Shown piece by piece: positions 9,337 through 17,615 of a DNA stretch of 64,000 bases (its first letter is position 1; every line of letters begins with the position of its first letter). The notes under the pieces are model-generated. The model saw only the letters and a program-made list of their open reading frames with translations. It did not search any database and was not told where the DNA came from. The translations under genes and the position numbers were made by a program. Source of the DNA: Candidatus Gastranaerophilales bacterium (GTDB lineage: Bacteria; Cyanobacteriota; Vampirovibrionia; Gastranaerophilales; Gastranaerophilaceae); NCBI GenBank assembly GCA_944322785.1, contig CALUPW010000001.1, positions 310,001-374,000 of the forward strand, written 5' to 3'.

Positions 9337-9810
9337 ATGAAAAATGTTACCCCGATATCAAATACGGCACCTGCTTTCGGAATGGCTGTCAAATTCAATA
9401 AGGCCGGCAGAAAGTTTTTTAATGAGGTTTTTAAAGACAATCCTAAAGCCGCAGAACAATATATTTTACGTCAGGCTAAAAACAAATCCTCCGATATTTT
9501 TGTAAAAGGTTCTGAAATCTCTGTGGGATTTGAAGGGCAGAATTGGAATATCGCAGGGTATATCTTGACGGAAAAACCGAACGGCAAATTTGTTGAGGAA
9601 ATTTTGCTGATGAGAAATAAAAATCCACTGATGGCTATGCAGTTAAAAACTCTTATTCGTGAAAGCAGCAAACCTTTTTCCGAAATTTACGGCGACAGCG
9701 GCAAGCTTCTGGCTGCAGCCGAAGATATTGCAAATTACCAGTCGTATGTCAACAATAACAAAGCACCATCCCTTTTACAAAAAATAAAATCAATTTTTAC
9801 ACGGAAATAA
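9337..9810 (+). CDS. Unknown 157-residue protein with N-terminal PAFGMAVKF motif
   Basis: I do not recognise a family. The protein opens MKNVTPISNTAPAFGMAVKF. A short unstructured N terminus carrying an FG-containing motif, as here, is a style I associate with unknown proteins of this bacterial group. The body (about 20-140) is a mixed charged globular sequence with FNEVFKDNPKAAEQYILR and MAMQLKTLIRESSKPFSEIYG; the tail is basic (LLQKIKSIFTRK). There is no signal peptide or membrane helix. AAGGAAAAAG precedes the ATG. It stands alone between alaS and a minus-strand small gene; a weak hairpin (AAGCGGGA/TCCCACTT) follows the stop. Confidence 0.65.
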   Translation: MKNVTPISNTAPAFGMAVKFNKAGRKFFNEVFKDNPKAAEQYILRQAKNKSSDIFVKGSEISVGFEGQNWNIAGYILTEKPNGKFVEEILLMRNKNPLMAMQLKTLIRESSKPFSEIYGDSGKLLAAAEDIANYQSYVNNNKAPSLLQKIKSIFTRK

Positions 9811-9880
9811 AAAGCGGGAACTTAATCCCACTTCAAAACTTTTCAAATATAATTTTCAAATAAAAATAATATTGCCGTGC

Positions 9881-10105
9881 TTATGCAGCAAGTGCATCAA
9901 TTTTTATATCTGCAAAGTCAAATACAATATCCTGAAATTCCAGCTTGATTTCGGGCATATCCATCGATATTTCTAAAAATTCAAAGTTTGTAAAGTTGTC
10001 ACAAACAATATTGTCGTAATTATTTTTGGATATAGAATGTGCAAAACACCTTTCCAAAAATTCAATTACATCTGAAATGGTAAGGGGAGTAAATAATACA
10101 CTCAT
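9881..10105 (-). CDS. Small acidic protein of unknown function (74 aa)
   Basis: The protein is rich in D, E, I and F (MPEIKLEFQDIVFDFADIKIDALAA at its end) with a hydrophobic-acidic pattern and a single FLERCFAH segment. No family is recognised. It is kept as real because AGAGAGG lies 9 bases before the ATG and no other gene overlaps it. It is divergent from dut. Confidence 0.5.
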   Translation of the reverse strand: MSVLFTPLTISDVIEFLERCFAHSISKNNYDNIVCDNFTNFEFLEISMDMPEIKLEFQDIVFDFADIKIDALAA

Positions 10106-10256
10106 CAGGTTGCCTCTCTTTTCTTAAACTTTGTCCGGTATATATTAAAAGTGTTTTAGTATATATAATTTGCATAATTAATATATATTGTTACAAAATT
10201 TAATAATTTTATAAAAACAGGTTTCCGCATTATTATAAAGAAAAAGGAGATGAGAA

Positions 10257-10694
10257 ATGACTGTATTAAAAATAAAAAGACTGCCTCATAACAAAAATCT
10301 GCCGGAATACAAAACCGAAGGTGCTGCAGGAATGGATTTGTGTGCTGCAATTGAGGAGCCGGTAACATTAAAACCGCTTGAAAGAACTCTTGTTCCGACA
10401 GGAATTAAAATTGAACTTGAACACGGGTATGAAGCTCAGATAAGACCCCGTTCCGGACTTTCAATAAAGCACGGAATTTCTTTGATTAATTGTGTCGGAA
10501 CCATTGATGAAGACTACAGGGGCGAAGTTTGTGTGCCTGTCGTAAACCTTTCAAATGAAACTTATACAATTGAGCCGCAGGAACGGATTGCGCAAATGAT
10601 TATCGCACGTGTCGAACAGGCAAAGATTGAAGTTGTAACAGAGTTGACTGATACCGTAAGAGGTGCAGGCGGTTTCGGCTCTACCGGCAGGTAA
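10257..10694 (+). CDS. dut: dUTP diphosphatase
   Basis: Dut hydrolyses dUTP to dUMP and pyrophosphate, keeping uracil out of DNA and feeding thymidylate synthesis. The 145 residues match the trimeric dUTPase family. Motif 1 is AAGMDLCAA (about 24-32), motif 2 [11 protein letters not shown] (about 63-73), motif 3 with the catalytic Asp [11 protein letters not shown] (about 81-91), motif 4 in QERIAQMII, and the glycine-rich flap [10 protein letters not shown] is at the very end. AAGGAGATGAGAA places the start. A weak hairpin (ACCAT/ATGGT) and a T-rich run follow. A thymidine kinase at 49684 would act in the same nucleotide pool. Confidence 0.97.
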   Translation: MTVLKIKRLPHNKNLPEYKTEGAAGMDLCAAIEEPVTLKPLERTLVPTGIKIELEHGYEAQIRPRSGLSIKHGISLINCVGTIDEDYRGEVCVPVVNLSNETYTIEPQERIAQMIIARVEQAKIEVVTELTDTVRGAGGFGSTGR

Positions 10695-10755
10695 GACCAG
10701 TACAAAACCATAGAAATGGTATATTTCCTTTTTAAAATCATATGTTTGTTTTATT

Positions 10756-10770
10756 CCCCCCCCCCCCCCC
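10756..10770. repeat. Homopolymeric tract of 15 C
   Basis: Fifteen consecutive C lie between dut and the TM2-domain gene, about 60 bases before the chosen TM2 start. TTGTTT (10746-10751) and TATTCT (10771-10776) flank it at a 19-base spacing, so the tract would form the spacer of a poor -35/-10 pair. It is not inside a reading frame: a stop lies at 10803-10805 in the frame of the gene. Confidence 0.85.
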
Positions 10771-10829
10771 TATTCTGATATGATTATTGCGTTATTTCAG
10801 AGTAGCTAATGAATGAAAGGAACTTTACT

Positions 10830-11177
10830 ATGACAATGTACAGTGATCAGCTTGCTGCGCAAGAACAACAACAAAAGCTTCAGAAAAGTAAAATAGAAGC
10901 GGGTGAAAAAAGCTGGCTTGCCACAACATTACTTGCTGCAATTCTTGGACCGTTCGGTGTTCATAGATTTTATACAGGTTATACAATTATCGGGATATTA
11001 CAGCTTTTAACCCTCGGCGGCTGCGGGATATGGCTGTTAATTGATTACATTATGCTTCTTGCAAACAAATATAAAGACAAAGACGGGCTTCCGCTTGATA
11101 AGTATAATGGAATAACCGCATTTGTACTTTTAGTTTTATCAATATTTGGAGCAGTTATAATATTAGGTTCAGAATAA
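10830..11177 (+). CDS. TM2-domain membrane protein
   Basis: After about 30 mostly charged, Q-rich residues comes a TM2 domain (about 34-105): KSWLATTLLAAILGPFGVHRFYTG, a second helix with the glycine-rich LGGCGIWLLIDYIML, and a loop KYKDKDG. One more hydrophobic segment (FVLLVLSIFGAVIIL) ends the protein. TM2 proteins are small inner-membrane proteins whose roles are mostly unknown. I chose the ATG at 10830 over 10809 because AAAGGA lies 8 bases before it. The upstream 15-C tract may influence its promoter. A good terminator follows. Confidence 0.85.
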   Translation: MTMYSDQLAAQEQQQKLQKSKIEAGEKSWLATTLLAAILGPFGVHRFYTGYTIIGILQLLTLGGCGIWLLIDYIMLLANKYKDKDGLPLDKYNGITAFVLLVLSIFGAVIILGSE

Positions 11178-11182
11178 AAAAA

Positions 11183-11206
11183 GACCTGTCTATCAGGTCA
11201 TTTTTA
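11183..11206 (+). terminator. Terminator of the TM2 gene
   Basis: GACCTG and CAGGTC form a 6-bp stem with a TCTAT loop, followed by ATTTTTAT and preceded by a run of A, so it could act on both strands (a minus-strand gene ends at 11207). Confidence 0.75.
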
Positions 11207-11392
11207 TCAATCTTTTGATTTAAAAACAGAAATGCTCTTTAAATTCTCAATATCAAAATTTGTTTTAATCAAAGTGTCAAAAAGGTTGTAAGTTTCTGTT
11301 TTTTCTGACTTGTTCTTTTGATTTTGCCAGTAATCCCTGTCAAGCTGCGGATTACCTTTGTTGTTTGAATAGTCTGAATATAAATCTGTCAT
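11207..11392 (-). CDS. Small hydrophilic protein of unknown function (61 aa)
   Basis: The protein is rich in N, D, K and S (YSDYSNNKGNPQLDRDYWQN) and looks disordered at its N terminus; a short amphipathic part follows (YNLFDTLIKTNFDIENLK). No family is recognised. AAAGGACAGAAA precedes the ATG at good spacing and the gene fits neatly between its neighbours, which is why I keep it. Confidence 0.5.
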   Translation of the reverse strand: MTDLYSDYSNNKGNPQLDRDYWQNQKNKSEKTETYNLFDTLIKTNFDIENLKSISVFKSKD

Positions 11393-11480
11393 TTTCTGTC
11401 CTTTATTTATATTTAGTCCTTAACGGCTCAAAAATAAAAAACTTTACTATATTTGTAATTTTTTTACAAATTTTAATAAA

Positions 11481-13712
11481 TTATTCCCGTCGTATGGTCA
11501 AAAGCATATCGTTCGGGATAAAGAAATCTTTTATTCCGTAATTTGCATTTACAAAACAAAACTCAACCGTTTCAGTGTAATCAATATCTATCAAATTAAA
11601 AGGTATTGCTAAATCAATTACGTTTGCATAAACGGATTTTATATCTTTTGTGCTTTGAAGCACCCACAAGTTGTTCGGAATTGATTTGATAAGTCTTAAA
11701 AACTGGATTTTTCCGCCTTGAACAGCAATCTGAATTTCGTTGTGAAATTTTTCCTTTGAAACAGGAAGGATGTTCTCCGTTTTATTTATCAGTCTGACCG
11801 GTGAAAGTGTCTGCTTTCTGTCTGCATTTCTCAAATAAATGTATATTTGAAAAGCTTTGTCATTCAATTCAGGATTGTTTTGAATGTATTCATTTACATA
11901 AAATCTCAAATATAAATTATTTCTGTCATAACCAAAACAAATTCTGTCGAAAAATTTGTTCTCTTTTAAAAGCGGTCCGTCAGGAATTTCAATACATCCC
12001 GCATTAAGCCAAGAGTCATCTTTATAATCAATCCCTGTCATAACAGGTGTGATTTCGCCTTTGGGATAACGTGACGGCTTTGCAATCGCTGATGTTAGAG
12101 GTGTGTCAAGGTATTTTGGCGGTTCAAGTCCGAGGCAGTAGTAGATATTTTTTAAATGTTCCCTGAACAGATAATCAAAAATATTATCACGACCCGAGTC
12201 ATTAGGCTCTCCGTACCACCAGAACCAGTCGCTGCCCTCGCAGAGGAAAAGTTCCCTGCGTGCGGTTTTAATATTGGGATGGAGAGGATTTTCTTTTACA
12301 AATTTGGAAAAATCATCTCTCACCTGTTTCAAATAAGTCCAAGCAAGATTTTTTAAAGGTTCGTCAATCCAGAGTTTAAAATTCCTGTTAATCCATGAAC
12401 CTGCCTCAAGTTTTTTTAAAGGTTTGTGATGTTTTTCATTTTCTATATATTCGGATATCAAAACCGTTTCCAGAGATTTGTCTTCTTCAATAAGTTTGTA
12501 TAATGTTTTTAAGAATAAAAAACCGTTTTGTGCATAATTTTCCCAGCAGTTTTCGCCATCCATTGCAATTGTCAGCAGATGGTTTTCATCAGGAGATGAA
12601 AGAAGTTTTCCCTGTATAACTTTTATTCTGTCATACAAATCATTTGCAGCAAGAACAGCATCATGGTTCGGGTATTCAAAACTTATAAGGTTTGGAATAA
12701 CTGCGTCACGGAAAATTATCTTTATTCCGTTCTTATATTCATAAGATTTTAAAAGATGATAAGGATCTTCCAGATATCCTTTAAAATCCCTCACAAATTC
12801 AAAATCAATACTGTTTGACAGAACCCCTTCATCCGAAATCGTCCAGTTAATACCAAGGTCATTCAACATATCAAGTGTTTTATTGCTTACACAGTGTTCG
12901 GAAGGCCAGATTCCTTTCGGTCGTTTGCCAAAAATTTCTTCAATCCTGTCAAGTGCAAGTTTTGTCTGAAGCTTTGCATCAAGTCCCATTTTTAAATCAA
13001 CCGGAAGGTCGTCAGTAAATGATTTTTTGATTCCGTTTATGTCAATTAAAATCGGCAAAATCGGATGGTAATACGGACTTGTCGTAATTTCAATTCTGTT
13101 TTTTTGTGAGAATTTTTTGTATGCAGGTATTATTTTTCGAATTATATCCCTTTGAATTTCTATTATATGTTCACGATCTTCACGGGTATAATTTTTCCCT
13201 TTTTTAAAAAGTTTTTTTAATTCAGGGTATTTGTTTTTATAATCCGAGTCAAACCATGCAAGATTAAACAAAGCCATAAGGTCGGAATATTCCTGATTAT
13301 TGAATAAATCAAGCTGACAATCAGGATTGGATACCCGTTTTTGATAAAGACGGTTGTATTCCTCAAACGGAAAAATCATCGTTTGATAGTTTGCATCAAA
13401 AAAGTTGTTTAAAATAAATTCTTTGTCGTCATCAGTCAGTTCGTTTACATCTTTTACGGTAATTCTTGAATGCAAATCATGAATTCCTTTTTCGCCGTAA
13501 TCTTCAAAGGCATCCAATAAAACAGGCACAAGATTGAAGTTTAGTTTTATTTTTTTGAATTTGTCCAGAATAGTGACCATTTCAAGATAATCTTTTACCG
13601 CATGGAGCCGCACCCATGGCATCAGATAATCCCCGTCAGGCGTAAGCTGATAAACCGGCTGGTGAAAATGCCAGTAAAACGCAACAGATAATTTTTTTGT
13701 TTGACTCATCAT
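11481..13712 (-). CDS. Glycoside hydrolase family 57 enzyme (alpha-amylase/branching type)
   Basis: GH57 enzymes cleave or transfer alpha-glucans such as starch or glycogen. The family opening is clear: FYWHFHQPVYQ near residues 12-22. The presumed nucleophile glutamate lies in GIWPSEHCVS (about 270) and the acid/base aspartate in AMDGENCWENY (about 384). The N-terminal 400 residues would form the (beta/alpha)7 barrel. The remaining 340 include a helical part and a C-terminal beta-rich domain (about 560-743; FGYDRNNLYLRFYV), probably carbohydrate binding. There is no signal peptide, so a cytoplasmic role on stored alpha-glucan is likely. It is a single gene. The precise reaction cannot be read from motifs alone. 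Confidence 0.92.
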   Translation of the reverse strand: MMSQTKKLSVAFYWHFHQPVYQLTPDGDYLMPWVRLHAVKDYLEMVTILDKFKKIKLNFNLVPVLLDAFEDYGEKGIHDLHSRITVKDVNELTDDDKEFILNNFFDANYQTMIFPFEEYNRLYQKRVSNPDCQLDLFNNQEYSDLMALFNLAWFDSDYKNKYPELKKLFKKGKNYTREDREHIIEIQRDIIRKIIPAYKKFSQKNRIEITTSPYYHPILPILIDINGIKKSFTDDLPVDLKMGLDAKLQTKLALDRIEEIFGKRPKGIWPSEHCVSNKTLDMLNDLGINWTISDEGVLSNSIDFEFVRDFKGYLEDPYHLLKSYEYKNGIKIIFRDAVIPNLISFEYPNHDAVLAANDLYDRIKVIQGKLLSSPDENHLLTIAMDGENCWENYAQNGFLFLKTLYKLIEEDKSLETVLISEYIENEKHHKPLKKLEAGSWINRNFKLWIDEPLKNLAWTYLKQVRDDFSKFVKENPLHPNIKTARRELFLCEGSDWFWWYGEPNDSGRDNIFDYLFREHLKNIYYCLGLEPPKYLDTPLTSAIAKPSRYPKGEITPVMTGIDYKDDSWLNAGCIEIPDGPLLKENKFFDRICFGYDRNNLYLRFYVNEYIQNNPELNDKAFQIYIYLRNADRKQTLSPVRLINKTENILPVSKEKFHNEIQIAVQGGKIQFLRLIKSIPNNLWVLQSTKDIKSVYANVIDLAIPFNLIDIDYTETVEFCFVNANYGIKDFFIPNDMLLTIRRE

Positions 13713-13806
13713 ACGACCGACTTAACTCCGACTGTAAAATTATTATATCATTGAAATCTTTTTTTGAAAACAGCTTCGAAAGTTTATTCTATATTTTGTA
13801 TTAATA

Positions 13807-13838
13807 AAAGCACTGTTAAAAAAATTAACAGTGCTTTA
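13807..13838 (-). terminator. Terminator of the symporter-ACT operon
   Basis: AAAGCACTGTTAA and TTAACAGTGCTTT form a perfect 13-bp stem around five A. On the minus strand it is followed by TATTAAT. It lies 30 bases beyond the ACT gene. Confidence 0.8.
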
Positions 13839-13867
13839 TTATGTGGTATAAAAAGAAAGGTTGGTAT

Positions 13868-14146
13868 TTATAAATTATGCATGTTATCGAAAATCTCTTT
13901 TCTCTGAACCCAGATTTCCATTCCTAGTTCCCTGCCGGCTTCGGCAAGAGCTTCTTTAATTTCTTTAAATGAATATTTTGATTTTTCAATATTACCGAGC
14001 ATAAACATTACAAAATGTCCCTGCATAAGTGTTTGTTTTATATCTTCAATATTTACTTCGTATTCCGCCATAACGGAAGTTACTTTTGCAACAATTCCGA
14101 CTTTATCAACTCCGGAAACGGTTACGATTATTTGCTGATCTGACAT
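13868..14146 (-). CDS. ACT-domain protein, UPF0237 type
   Basis: This small protein is essentially one ACT fold: IIVTVSGVDKVGIVAKVTSVMAEYEVNIEDIKQTLMQGHFVMFMLG. It matches the UPF0237/GcvR-like group of stand-alone ACT proteins thought to sense amino acids. Its start overlaps the end of the sodium:amino-acid symporter gene by 19 bases, with GAGGAGGA 3 bases before the ATG, so translation is coupled to the transporter. An amino-acid-sensing partner of the transporter is a reasonable inference, but the ligand is unknown. Confidence 0.9.
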   Translation of the reverse strand: MSDQQIIVTVSGVDKVGIVAKVTSVMAEYEVNIEDIKQTLMQGHFVMFMLGNIEKSKYSFKEIKEALAEAGRELGMEIWVQRKEIFDNMHNL

Positions 14147-15696
14147 ACATCCTCCTCACTGACACTTACGGTAACAGGCGCAGGGTTGAGCCAATCTCTG
14201 TTAATCCATTTACCGAGTTTATGTTCAATACAATAATCTTTCAAATCTTTTTTAACTTCCGGAGCCAGAATATACATTGCAATAATATTCGGAACGGACA
14301 TTGCAATCATCATTGCATCTGTTATGTTTATTACGGATGTTACGTTAAGAACAGAACCGATTACGATAAATGCACAGTAAATAAACTGGAATGTCAGAGT
14401 TCGTTTTTTACCTTCACCGAAAAGGAAGTTCCAAGATTTTTGACCGTAATAAGCCCAGCTTATGATTGTTGAAAGTGCGTAAAGAAGAACAATTCCTGCA
14501 AGCAGAGTCGGGAAAAACGGCATAACTGAAGAAATTGCATCTGATGTCATTTCAATACCGGAGGTGTGTCCCGCATGAGTTTTGTAAACTCCTGTAATTA
14601 CAATTGCAAAAGCTGTCAATGTGCACATAAAACCTGTCAAAAACGGGTCAAGCAGTGCAACAAAACCTTGAGAGAGGGGTTCTTCAGTTTTTACTGTTGC
14701 ATAAACAATCGGTGCAGACCCTGTTCCTGCTTCATTTGACTGAACTGAACGGCGCAAACCCATAATCATTGCAACAAACATTCCGCCATAAATTGATTCC
14801 GGACAGAACGCTTCTTTTGCAATAATCCATGCCGCATGCGGAATTTGTTTAAAGTTTACTAAGATAACTACCATTGCGGAAAATAAATATACAAATATTT
14901 TTAAAGGAACGATTTTTTCAGTTACTTTAACAATATTTTTGATACCGCCTATTACAATCAACCCTACAACAACAGCCATGCCAAGCCCTACAACCCAGTG
15001 AAGATTGTGCATAAAGCCCTGTTCGCCTCCTGCAACGTTCACAAACTGGTTTGCGGCCTGATTAATCTGAATCATATTTCCGCCTGTGATACCGCCGCAA
15101 ATGCAAAGTATTGCAAAAATTACGGACAGAGGCTGACCGAGCCAGCGCAGTTTTTTACGGGTAAGCCCGTGGGCCATATAATGCATCGGCCCGCCTGAGA
15201 TTGAGCCGTCAAGATTAAATCTTCTGTATTTAACTGCAAGTGCAGCTTCGACAAATTTTAATGACATCCCGAGAATTGAGCCGACTATAATCCAGAATGC
15301 AGCACCGGGGCCTCCCATTGAAATCGCAATTGCAACACCTGCAATACTTCCTAAACCAATTGTTCCGGATAATGCGGTCATAAGAGCCTGAAATGATGAA
15401 ACTTCACCGGAGCCGTCGCCGGATTTTTTAGGTTTTACAAGCAAATCTATTGCATGTTTAAAACCCCAGACAGCAATACCTCTTAAATAGAATGTGAAAA
15501 ATACCCCTGCGAGTAGTATCCAGAATATGATAATCGGGACATCAGTGCCAAAAATATGTATCGGATGAAAGATAAAATCCGCAATTGCATCGGATACAGG
15601 CGCAATGTTTTTATCCATAAACGTGTCAAAACTGAATGCAGAAGCCTGCTGGATGTTTAATAAAAGTGTCAAAAGTACAATTAAAAATTTGTTCAT
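14128..15696 (-). CDS. Sodium:alanine/glycine symporter (AGCS family)
   Basis: The 522-residue inner-membrane protein takes up alanine or glycine with sodium. AGCS features are strong: about eleven membrane helices, the signature region ALSGTIGLGSIAGVAIAISMGGPGA (about 110-134), GGPMHYM near 167 and RRSVQSNEAGTGSAPIVYA near 315. It has an additional N-terminal segment resembling a signal peptide (MNKFLIVLLTLLLNIQQASA). It is the first gene of a two-gene operon with an ACT-domain protein. The 250-base upstream region can fold (GGGT closing with ACCC around several small helices), but I could not assign it to a known riboswitch. Confidence 0.95.
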   Translation of the reverse strand: MNKFLIVLLTLLLNIQQASAFSFDTFMDKNIAPVSDAIADFIFHPIHIFGTDVPIIIFWILLAGVFFTFYLRGIAVWGFKHAIDLLVKPKKSGDGSGEVSSFQALMTALSGTIGLGSIAGVAIAISMGGPGAAFWIIVGSILGMSLKFVEAALAVKYRRFNLDGSISGGPMHYMAHGLTRKKLRWLGQPLSVIFAILCICGGITGGNMIQINQAANQFVNVAGGEQGFMHNLHWVVGLGMAVVVGLIVIGGIKNIVKVTEKIVPLKIFVYLFSAMVVILVNFKQIPHAAWIIAKEAFCPESIYGGMFVAMIMGLRRSVQSNEAGTGSAPIVYATVKTEEPLSQGFVALLDPFLTGFMCTLTAFAIVITGVYKTHAGHTSGIEMTSDAISSVMPFFPTLLAGIVLLYALSTIISWAYYGQKSWNFLFGEGKKRTLTFQFIYCAFIVIGSVLNVTSVINITDAMMIAMSVPNIIAMYILAPEVKKDLKDYCIEHKLGKWINRDWLNPAPVTVSVSEEDVCQISK

Positions 15697-15947
15697 TAAA
15701 TAAGTTCCTTTCGGGTCATCTTCACAACTATTCGGCTATGTGTCCTAAGGGCAAATTACCAACCCAAGTTTTATACTACCAGAAACATGCTTGAACTTTG
15801 TCAAATCTTTACAAAATCTTAAAAAATGTTGCGAAAATCTGCGAGAGATTTTATCCGAAAAGCAGCATGACAGAATAGTTTCAGTCATTATTGATTGTTG
15901 TTTACAATTTGAAGATGTAAATGTATAAAAAATAATTCACCGGAACA

Positions 15948-16928
15948 TTACAGTTTGAACATTCTGTTTTTAAAATCCGTAATCAGTGAATAAGAGTATT
16001 CGATACAATTTTTAAGTTCGTTGTCGCTTTCGGCGATAGATGCAATTTTTTCAATCACTTCAATAGTTTCAGGTATTGAATTCCTGTAAATAAACATATT
16101 TAATCCTGCTTTAATTCCAATAACACATGCTTCAACAGCTCCGTATGCCGCAACCCCTTTCATAATCATATCATCGGAAATTATTATACCTTTATAATTC
16201 AATTCATTTCTCAAATAGGAAAGTGCGTTTTTGCTTAAAGAGGCCGGAAGCGTATTTTTGTCAAAACAGGTGCAATGAAGATGAGCCGCCATAATCATTT
16301 CAATTCCGTTTTCAATTGCAGATTTAAAAGGTGCAATATGAATTTTTTCCATAATCTCAAGCGGCAAATCTATTACCGGAAGGCTAAGATGGCTGTCTTT
16401 GTCAGCGTCGCCGTGTCCGGGAAAATGTTTTACGCATGGAATAATTCCGTTTTTTAAATATTCTTTTATAACAATATTTTCAGCCTTTATTATATCCTCC
16501 GGATTATCGGAAAAAGAGCGTTCGCCGATTATTGGATTTTGAGGATTAGTATTTACGTCAATACATGGCGCAAAATTCAGATTTATTCCGAAACTTATAA
16601 GTTCTTTTGCGATTTCATCTGTCTGCCGCTTCAAAAAATCTTTGCCTTTTTGAAAGGCAAATTTTGCTGACAAATATTTTTTACCGTTATGAATATTTTC
16701 TGTTCGTTCAACCCGTCCGCCCTCCTGATCAATCGAAAGAAAAAGCGGTGCTGTTGATTTTTGTTTTATATCATCAACAAGTTTTTTAAACTGTTCTTTT
16801 GATTTAATATCATAAGTAAAAAAAATCAGACCGCCGAGCGGATAATTAAGCGCTTTTTCATATCCGCCGCCGTCGGTTCCAAGTATGAACATTGAATAAA
16901 CTTTGTCGATTAATTCCATATTTTCCAT
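15948..16928 (-). CDS. nagZ: Beta-N-acetylhexosaminidase (GH3)
   Basis: NagZ-type GH3 enzymes remove GlcNAc from cell-wall muropeptides during peptidoglycan recycling. The protein has LFLSIDQEGGRVER (about 62-75), the diagnostic KHFPGHGDADKDSH loop with its catalytic Asp/His pair (about 165-178) and the nucleophile aspartate in IIISDDMIMKG (about 245-255). A length of 326 residues and the lack of a signal peptide fit the cytoplasmic NagZ class. It starts 48 bases downstream of an unknown gene in the same direction and probably shares its transcript. Confidence 0.94.
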   Translation of the reverse strand: MENMELIDKVYSMFILGTDGGGYEKALNYPLGGLIFFTYDIKSKEQFKKLVDDIKQKSTAPLFLSIDQEGGRVERTENIHNGKKYLSAKFAFQKGKDFLKRQTDEIAKELISFGINLNFAPCIDVNTNPQNPIIGERSFSDNPEDIIKAENIVIKEYLKNGIIPCVKHFPGHGDADKDSHLSLPVIDLPLEIMEKIHIAPFKSAIENGIEMIMAAHLHCTCFDKNTLPASLSKNALSYLRNELNYKGIIISDDMIMKGVAAYGAVEACVIGIKAGLNMFIYRNSIPETIEVIEKIASIAESDNELKNCIEYSYSLITDFKNRMFKL

Positions 16929-16976
16929 GTTATATTTAGAGGGCAGAAGCGAATATTTGACTCTGCCCTGACGATT

Positions 16977-17597
16977 TTATACACCAGATTTTGCTGTTTG
17001 TTTCCCGAAAAGTTTTTCATTCAACGGATAAAGTTCTTTGAAATTACCGCTTTCAACGACGTCTGCAATTTTTTCCAGTACGATTTCTTTGTCCTTTGCA
17101 TTAAGTTTGTTTATTCCTTCATTAAGCTTCAAATCAGATGAGTTTTGAACGTTTGTAAAACCTTTATTCAGTTTCAAAAATTCCTCATATTCATCAAGAA
17201 CTCTCGGAATAAATTCATCAACTTTGTATTCCTGACCAAGATAATATTTGACGTCTTTTTGAAATTGTTTCAAATATTGTCTTACGAAATCAACTTCGCC
17301 TGTGGTTTCTTGTTCGTTGTACTCAGCCCCGTAGCAAAGATTGTTTAATACAGGTTTGTCCAAATCCTTTATAGATGCCGCCCACAGTATGCATCCAAGA
17401 TAAAATCCCGTGTAGGATTCTATTAAATGTTTGATTTTGTTATAGTACATTTTGAATTTCAATTTTTTCTGGTTAAAGTTTTTAACTCTTAAAATATCCC
17501 GATAAATATATTCAATACTCGGTACAAAAGCATTCATGTGTCCTATAAAACCGGGGTCAAACTGTACGCCATCCGTAAAATCAAATTTTTCACTCAT
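16977..17597 (-). CDS. Unknown 206-residue protein in the nagZ transcript
   Basis: No family is recognised. The sequence is mostly helical and hydrophilic with aromatic-rich parts (YYNKIKHLIESYTGFYLGCILWAASIKDL, about 50-79) and a lysine-rich end. There is no signal peptide and no membrane helix strong enough to call. AGAGGACAAAT precedes the ATG. It lies 18 bases after the secreted hydrolase-like gene and 48 bases before nagZ, so the three probably form an operon. Confidence 0.65.
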   Translation of the reverse strand: MSEKFDFTDGVQFDPGFIGHMNAFVPSIEYIYRDILRVKNFNQKKLKFKMYYNKIKHLIESYTGFYLGCILWAASIKDLDKPVLNNLCYGAEYNEQETTGEVDFVRQYLKQFQKDVKYYLGQEYKVDEFIPRVLDEYEEFLKLNKGFTNVQNSSDLKLNEGINKLNAKDKEIVLEKIADVVESGNFKELYPLNEKLFGKQTAKSGV

Positions 17598-17615
17598 ATT
17601 TGTCCTCTTTTCTTT

